A stretch of 64,000 bases of DNA, from positions 1 through 64,000 of the forward strand of contig CAWDXD010000030.1 of the NCBI GenBank assembly GCA_963806145.1, given 5' to 3'. Below are positions 59,406 through 64,000 of the stretch, in pieces; the stretch's first letter is position 1; each line of letters starts with the position of its first letter. A program made the translations under genes and the position numbers. The DNA is from DASXKD01 sp963806145. Lineage in GTDB: Bacteria > Actinomycetota > Actinomycetes > Streptosporangiales > Streptosporangiaceae. A model generated the notes under the pieces. It was not told the origin of the DNA and did no database searches. It worked only from the letters and a program-made list of their open reading frames with translations.

Positions 59406-59699
59406 GTGACCAGCACTAGCAAGACCGCGGAAGCGGATACGGCGAACATCGACGCGGGACAGACCCTGCGCCAGGCGGGCCACCTGATGCGCGAACTGGG
59501 GGTCGGGGTGCTTGTGGTCTGCGGGGACAACGGCAAGATCCAGGGGACCATCAGCCGGGACATGGTGGTACGGCGGATTGCTGCGGGAGGCGATCCGAGA
59601 ACGGTCACCGTGGGGGAGGTTGCGTCCCGGCGCCGGCCAGCCCTCCTGGCACCGGGCCGCGCGCGGCGATTACGCCCCGGGCGTGGAGCCGGGCGCTAG
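59406..59699 (+). pseudogene. CBS-domain protein, truncated after the first CBS motif
   Basis: Residues 1-75 form one CBS motif: ANIDAGQTLRQAGHLMRELG, VGVLVVCGDNGKIQGTISRD and MVVRRIAAGGDPRTVTVGEV. CBS pairs (about 135 aa) bind adenine nucleotides, but after EVASR (about 59630) the sequence becomes an Arg-rich out-of-frame tail. Loss of the second motif leaves it unlikely to function. Upstream, 59117-59405 contains nothing I can assign. Confidence 0.65.
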
Positions 59700-59764
59700 C
59701 AAATCACCCGCGAACTGCGCACCCGGCGCTGATGGTCTATGCCGCACGGCTAGCCGTGGCTTGC

Positions 59765-59947
59765 TTAGATTTCTTCACGTCCGGACCGGCTAATCAGCCC
59801 CTTGACGACGCGCCTGATCTGCCCGAGGCCTCCCCGCCAACGGGGGCAGTCCGGGCAAAGCGAGCACTCCGTTCCGCGCCGGTAGTGCTGGTGCGCGGTG
59901 TAAGGATGCCCGCATATGCAGAGACGGGCGCGTCGGTCATTGAGCAC
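59765..59947 (-). CDS. Small CxC/HxxxH zinc-motif protein
   Basis: A 60-aa protein. Residues about 9-37 read LCICGHPYTAHQHYRRGTEC then SLCPDCPRW, with Cys, His and Cys-x2-Cys placed as in a small zinc-binding module found in many Actinomycetota. The GTG at 59947 is preceded by TAGCAT 9 bp upstream, a possible leaderless -10. Function unknown. Confidence 0.65.
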   Translation of the reverse strand: MLNDRRARLCICGHPYTAHQHYRRGTECSLCPDCPRWRGGLGQIRRVVKGLISRSGREEI

Positions 59948-60054
59948 GGTCTATGGATGCTACCCGTCCGTAACGGCGGGGATGCCGGCGATCTGCTGGC
60001 CGGGCTGCTGCCCCATTCGCATGGCCACGGACAGGCTCACGCGACGACGTCACG

Positions 60055-61287
60055 TCATGCCGGTGGCGGGTCTGCTGGCGTCAGGCGGATCTGGTTCTTC
60101 CGGACCAGGCCGAGAACGCGGTCCGCATCGTGTGGGTCGACGGGGAGGATGTGGGTTGCCCACCATCGGGCTGCCTCCGGCAGCGGAGACGGCTCACAGA
60201 ACTCTGGCCCGGAGTACTCGTCCAGCGGTGGCGCGTACACGAAAAACACATCTATCCCGCGTCGCCGCAGTTCGAGGGCCACGGCGTCCCGGTCTTCGAC
60301 CAGGAGCGGCACGCGGAGCAACGGCAAGGGGTCGCCCTCACGCGCCGCCGGGGCAACCGCATCGAGCGCTCGAAGCCGAAGCACGCCCGCGATCCGCTCC
60401 TCGCGGTCCCGCCCGAGGTCGCGCAGGCCACCTAGCGTCCGCTTCAGGTAGCTCGATCGCTGCCGCATCCGGTAATCCGGGTACGCCGTTTCCATCCACG
60501 CGTCGAACTGGCCGAGGTCACCGCTGGAGCGTGCGTGCTCCAGCCGGGGCGCACGCAGCGGCACTCGCCATGGGGCAGGTCTCACAGGACGCGTCAGGCG
60601 GCGTGCGCGATCGAGCCCCCGCGTGAGATGGAGGGTTTCCAGTTGCGCCCTGGCCGATGATCGCGCGAGACCGACCGCTCCGTTACCAACCGGCCTCGGC
60701 AGCATGAGCCGATCGCGCAATCGGGCGACGTCCCGGCGGCTGACCTCCCCGTCGACCGCGAGAACGCCACCCCGGCCGGGGAAGTGCTTGGACAAGCTGA
60801 AGGCGGAAACAGCGCCGAAGCTCCCTATGGGCTGCCCGTCAATGTCCGTCTCGAGCGCATGGGCGGCATCTTCGATCAGCGGAATCCCGAATCGGCCACA
60901 CGTTGCGCTGAGCTCTACGACACGGTCGGGAAGACCGTAGGTGTTACCTGTCAGGACGGCGGAAATGGTCGACCACGTTACGTCATCGATTGTGTCGATG
61001 CGCATGTTTCCATCGTGGGCCGACACCGGTGCCATCACCGGCCGGAGCCCCGCCGCGAGGGCGCCGAAGAACACGGTGTCGTCCTCTAGCGGGGACATGA
61101 GGATGCGATCGCCTGGCGAGAGGAGCAACTGGAAAGCGACATGAATGGCAAACCGACCGGACGGCATGAACACGCATTTGCGTCCGGTACGGGCCTCCAG
61201 TACCGCCTCGATGTCACGTTCGATTTGCTCGCTCACGGACCCAGCTCCACCCGGCCGGCCGTCTCGGGGCCGGCCCTTCTCACCCAA
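60055..61287 (-). CDS. DegT/DnrJ/EryC1/StrS-family PLP aminotransferase
   Basis: A 410-aa sugar aminotransferase-like enzyme. FMPSGRFAIHVAFQLLLSPG (cofactor-phosphate region), GIPLIEDAAHALETDIDGQP (IEDAAH aspartate) and SAFSLSKHFPGRGGVLAVDG (Schiff-base Lys in SLSKHF) are visible. Such enzymes make amino-sugars or 3-amino-deoxy sugars for glycans. It overlaps the polysaccharide deacetylase gene by 8 bp, placing it in the glycan locus at the window end. Confidence 0.88.
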   Translation of the reverse strand: MGEKGRPRDGRPGGAGSVSEQIERDIEAVLEARTGRKCVFMPSGRFAIHVAFQLLLSPGDRILMSPLEDDTVFFGALAAGLRPVMAPVSAHDGNMRIDTIDDVTWSTISAVLTGNTYGLPDRVVELSATCGRFGIPLIEDAAHALETDIDGQPIGSFGAVSAFSLSKHFPGRGGVLAVDGEVSRRDVARLRDRLMLPRPVGNGAVGLARSSARAQLETLHLTRGLDRARRLTRPVRPAPWRVPLRAPRLEHARSSGDLGQFDAWMETAYPDYRMRQRSSYLKRTLGGLRDLGRDREERIAGVLRLRALDAVAPAAREGDPLPLLRVPLLVEDRDAVALELRRRGIDVFFVYAPPLDEYSGPEFCEPSPLPEAARWWATHILPVDPHDADRVLGLVRKNQIRLTPADPPPA

Positions 61288-62188
61288 GCCTCCAGCGTTG
61301 CATCTGAACTCTGAAACGAGGCCGTCCCCAGTCCATGACCAGGCGCCGGGGGAGGCGGTAGGGATCGGTCGAGGAACGGGCCGTTCCGGGGAGGGTGGTG
61401 CACGCGGTGTCGAACCCAGCCGAGCGCACGGCGTCGACCGAACGATCGTCGAAGTCTTCGCGGCCCCCGAATGGGTACGCGAAGTGCGACACGGCCAGGC
61501 CGATCGACCGCTCCAGCTCCTCTTTGGAGCCGGAGATGGTGTCCTCCTGCTCCCGTGTCGAACGATCCCGAAGCCGGACGTGATCGGCCGTGTGGGCGCC
61601 GATCGTCACGGTGTCGCTGGCCGCCAGCTGGCGGAGGTCCTCTGGGGTGAGCGTTCCGGCGTCAGGCGGGGGAGCGGAGTCCACCTGCCATTGCGCCGAG
61701 ACCGCGTCGAGTGCCCTTTCGATCTCCGTCACCCGAAGCGGCAGCAGGTGGCGGCGGACCGAATCGAGGTCCGCCCTGATCCCGGACGAACCGAGCGGCA
61801 CGCGGACGTTCCCGCCGCCGACCGGCAGATCGATCTCCCGCACGTGCAGTGGCCGCGAGCGCAACAGCGTTCCGAGGCGGTCCCACCAGAGACCCTTGTG
61901 GATTCCCAGGATGTCGCTGGTCACGAAGACGGTGATCGGTACGCCCTTGGATTCGGCGATCGGCAGCGCGTTGGCCAGGTTGTCGCGGTAGCCGTCATCA
62001 AGGGTCACGACCACCCTCGGCCGGCGCGACGGAACCGATACATCGGCGAGCGTAGACGGCTCCCGCGCCCTTGATATCTCCTCCAGGTGGGCGGCAAAAT
62101 TACCAGGGCTTACGCAGAGAAAGAAGGGGTCCTCGACGCCTTCCGCGACCCTGTGATAGCAGAGAATGAGCGTTCCGTTGCGCCTCAT
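61280..62188 (-). CDS. Polysaccharide deacetylase (NodB homology)
   Basis: A 302-aa carbohydrate esterase 4 protein: LILCYHRVAEG, the Asp-Asp motif RPRVVVTLDDGYRDNLANAL, the metal His pair in IGAHTADHVRL, and SHFAYPFGGREDF. No signal peptide, so it acts inside, perhaps on lipid-linked sugars or as a sugar N-deacetylase. Member of the glycan locus. Confidence 0.92.
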   Translation of the reverse strand: MRRNGTLILCYHRVAEGVEDPFFLCVSPGNFAAHLEEISRAREPSTLADVSVPSRRPRVVVTLDDGYRDNLANALPIAESKGVPITVFVTSDILGIHKGLWWDRLGTLLRSRPLHVREIDLPVGGGNVRVPLGSSGIRADLDSVRRHLLPLRVTEIERALDAVSAQWQVDSAPPPDAGTLTPEDLRQLAASDTVTIGAHTADHVRLRDRSTREQEDTISGSKEELERSIGLAVSHFAYPFGGREDFDDRSVDAVRSAGFDTACTTLPGTARSSTDPYRLPRRLVMDWGRPRFRVQMQRWRLG

Positions 62189-62261
62189 CGTAACGACACC
62201 CTACTGGTCAACGCGCCTGCCTGAAGGGACTGGCTGCGAGCACCGTGCTGTCGGTTTTTCT

Positions 62262-63134
62262 CTATAGTTCCGGGCAGCCTTCGAACGAATCCCACAGCTT
62301 CCCGCAGAGTCGCTCGACGTCCGGATCGAGTTCTCTGGCCTTCGGATGGAATGGCTGCGCCCTTACCCGCGAGGCTATCGAGCCGAGGGGCAACGCCACC
62401 CCGATGTGGTCGGAGAGAGATCGGATCACCTCGTCGGGCTGGTTGCACACTCGTTCGTAGCGGAGGACCCGGATCCGGTCGTCCTCCCGGAGGCGCTGGT
62501 CGAAATAGAGCTGGTTGCGAGTCCACCAGAAGAGCGCGGCCGCGTCGAATGGGGTAAGCCTTCGGTTCAGCAAGGCGTTGACCGTCTCCCACGTTTCCTC
62601 GGTCACACCTCTGTATCGCCAGTCCAGCGCATCCCGGGAACGAATCGGCTGCAGATCCCGGTAAGGGTTGTCCGCACCGAATCGATTGACGTTGGACCGC
62701 GCGACCTCCGGATAACGGCGAAGCATCCAGATTGCCTTCACCGCGCCTGCGGCGTCCATGAGTGCGGTAGCAGACGCGCTCTCCACCAGCGGTTTGGCTG
62801 CCACGACCTCGAAGGGGAGACGGCGGATTCGTCCCAGGACGGTGGGATAGTCCTGCCAGGTCGTCTCCCCGGGTCCGGGCCGGACGAGGCGGCGATCGTG
62901 TTCCTCGAGGATGAGTACCCGCCAGGATCGGTCGAGGAAGGTCTGCTGGACCATCGTGGTCCCCGATCGCTGACACCCGAAGATCAACGCGACGCGGCGC
63001 TTGCTAGGGCGCGCCCGGACAATCGTGCGGGCTGAGCGCTTGACCAGCGCCCGCGTTCTGCGCCTGAACAGAGGTTCGTCGTCTCGGCCCTTGTGGCGGG
63101 GCGAGAGCACTTTGGGAGAAGCGTGTGCCACCAC
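62262..63134 (-). CDS. Sulfotransferase family protein
   Basis: A 290-aa protein. The PAPS 5'-phosphosulfate loop is LIFGCQRSGTTMVQQTF (about residue 50), and a 3'-phosphate region is KAIWMLRRYPEVARSNVNRF (about 135-150, Arg and Ser). Basic N-terminal 45 residues precede it. It would transfer sulfate from PAPS to a sugar or lipid. Between a flippase and a deacetylase gene, which suggests sulfation of the exported glycan. Confidence 0.85.
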   Translation of the reverse strand: MVAHASPKVLSPRHKGRDDEPLFRRRTRALVKRSARTIVRARPSKRRVALIFGCQRSGTTMVQQTFLDRSWRVLILEEHDRRLVRPGPGETTWQDYPTVLGRIRRLPFEVVAAKPLVESASATALMDAAGAVKAIWMLRRYPEVARSNVNRFGADNPYRDLQPIRSRDALDWRYRGVTEETWETVNALLNRRLTPFDAAALFWWTRNQLYFDQRLREDDRIRVLRYERVCNQPDEVIRSLSDHIGVALPLGSIASRVRAQPFHPKARELDPDVERLCGKLWDSFEGCPEL

Positions 63135-63312
63135 TTTCGGACGCCCCCTCTACGGCGGACTGCCCCCCTCTGTGCCGTTCCCCATGCGTCAGCCGCGCAA
63201 GGACGCGCGCACCTCACCGAGAACGTCGCGCCCGAGGGCAATTGGCCACAGCAGGCTACATGACGATCCGGCCGTCTGCCGAGTAGCATCTGCCCCACAC
63301 AGACCGCGGAAC

Positions 63313-64000
63313 TCACCCGGATGACCCAACGGGATCGGGTTCGACCGGGGCTTCTCGGTGGAAGACCCGAAGCACCCCGGGCAGCAAGAAGACGGCCTCA
63401 CACCAGGCGCCGACAACCCATCCGACGCAGAGGCCCGTCATGCCCCAGTAGATTCCGCCCAGCGCCGCGCCGGCCGCTTCTGCGCAGGTGCCTGCCGCCA
63501 TCACCTTGGCCGCATGGTTCAGGCGGCCCTGCGCGCGGCGGATCGCCACGTAGTGGTCCTTGATCACGTAGGCGGGACCCACCAGGAGGAGAAGGCGCAA
63601 TGCGGTGGTCCCGTTCACGACATAGGCGGGGCCGAAGATGCGCATGACGAGGGGAGCCGCCGCTTCGGCGGCGACCAAGATCCCACCACACAAGGCCAGT
63701 CCGAAGGGGAGTGTGCGGCGGACGTGGCGGTGAAGGAGGCTCTGGTCGCCTGATATCTCGGCGAACAGGGACAGCGCCAGCAGGTACGGGATGATCATCG
63801 CGGTAGACGACACCAGGAGTGCGGTCGAGAAGTAGGCCACCTCCTGGGGGGAGATCAGCAGAGCTGCAATCAGCGCAACGATGTAGGAGATGGAATTGAT
63901 CGACAGATTGAGGACGTGGTGCTTGAGGGAGAGCACGCCATAGCGGCGGGCGAGCGCCACCCGATGATTGAGGTTCCCTTCGCCGGCGGCGGTCGGTTGG
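63313..64000 (-). CDS. Polysaccharide flippase (Wzx/MATE-like), C-terminal part; gene continues beyond the window
   Basis: The frame is open to the last base of the window, and an internal GTG at 63960 is probably not the real start, so the N-terminal half is missing. About six spans are visible (SINSISYIVALIAALLISPQ, VSSTAMIIPYLLALSLFAEI, LLLLVGPAYVIKDHYVAIRR, WGMTGLCVGWVVGAWCEAVF). The pattern matches the second half of oligosaccharide flippases of the polysaccharide-transport family. It would translocate the glycan unit made by the neighbouring genes. Confidence 0.8.
   Translation of the reverse strand, partial: QPTAAGEGNLNHRVALARRYGVLSLKHHVLNLSINSISYIVALIAALLISPQEVAYFSTALLVSSTAMIIPYLLALSLFAEISGDQSLLHRHVRRTLPFGLALCGGILVAAEAAAPLVMRIFGPAYVVNGTTALRLLLLVGPAYVIKDHYVAIRRAQGRLNHAAKVMAAGTCAEAAGAALGGIYWGMTGLCVGWVVGAWCEAVFLLPGVLRVFHREAPVEPDPVGSSG

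Overview
The window is chromosomal DNA of a very high-GC Gram-positive bacterium (Actinomycetota), probably a soil actinomycete. Pointers are the strong G/C third-position bias, GTG and TTG starts, an obg-proB pair, a SigK/RskA-type sigma/anti-sigma pair, an F420-dependent LLM-type oxidoreductase, PadR regulators paired with membrane proteins, a class A RNase P RNA with actinobacterial features, and many -10 boxes placed so that the transcript would begin at the start codon (leaderless genes). No 16S rRNA or other taxonomic anchor is present, so no genus is claimed.

Layout. 1-3.1 kb: 3' part of obg (two apparent single-base deletions), proB, an Acg-type nitroreductase with a DosR-like box. 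3.2-9.3 kb: M48 protease, a truncated paaK fused tail-to-tail with a truncated ABC permease, an ECF sigma/membrane protein/ABC ATPase operon, PAP2 phosphatase, an anchored HIHAHL protein, a BlaI remnant. 9.2-18 kb: LLM oxidoreductase, secreted phosphoesterase (phospholipase C family), lysyl-oxidase-like secreted protein (frameshifted), PP2C phosphatase followed by an FHA-PrsW fusion protease, G1 glutamic peptidase, alpha/beta hydrolase. 18-20.7 kb: PadR/membrane pair, DUF2000/AraC pair. 21.1-28.7 kb: one packed operon encoding ferric-reductase-like membrane protein, NuoF-like flavoprotein, 3Fe-4S ferredoxin, response regulator and histidine kinase, with an MFS exporter and an ApbE/Ser-rich exported protein pair next to it. 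28.8-34.8 kb: SDR/ECF sigma pair, CYTH protein, sulfite-oxidase-family enzyme divergent from sigK-rskA, with mirror-image promoters.

34.9-38.4 kb: zinc-ribbon protein, RNase HI, rnpB, then a 572-bp segment bounded by a 19-bp direct repeat of the rnpB 3' end and carrying only a small GntR regulator (likely relic of an integrative element), followed by a decayed CDF transporter and a second cation transporter whose C-terminus is lost. 38.4-43.2 kb: small metabolic and regulatory genes, an IS630 transposase remnant, and a PadR-DUF4440 fusion with two identical palindromic operators. 43.3-49.2 kb: response regulator/kinase/HtrA lipoprotein/DksA-like block with mprAB-pepD-like order, and a coupled trio (51-aa membrane protein, DMT transporter, DedA). 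49.4-59.1 kb: NarL-type two-component system and two heavy-metal-type RND pumps with two lipoproteins, one a mini-adaptor. 59.4-64 kb: truncated CBS protein, small zinc-motif protein and part of a glycan locus (DegT aminotransferase, deacetylase, sulfotransferase, flippase).

The most interesting units are the redox operon that carries its own two-component system, the PP2C/FHA-PrsW pair, the mirrored sigma-K promoters, the rnpB attachment-site relic and the paired RND pumps with a minimal adaptor. The window also has an unusual number of gene remnants and single-base frameshifts; some of the latter may be sequencing errors.
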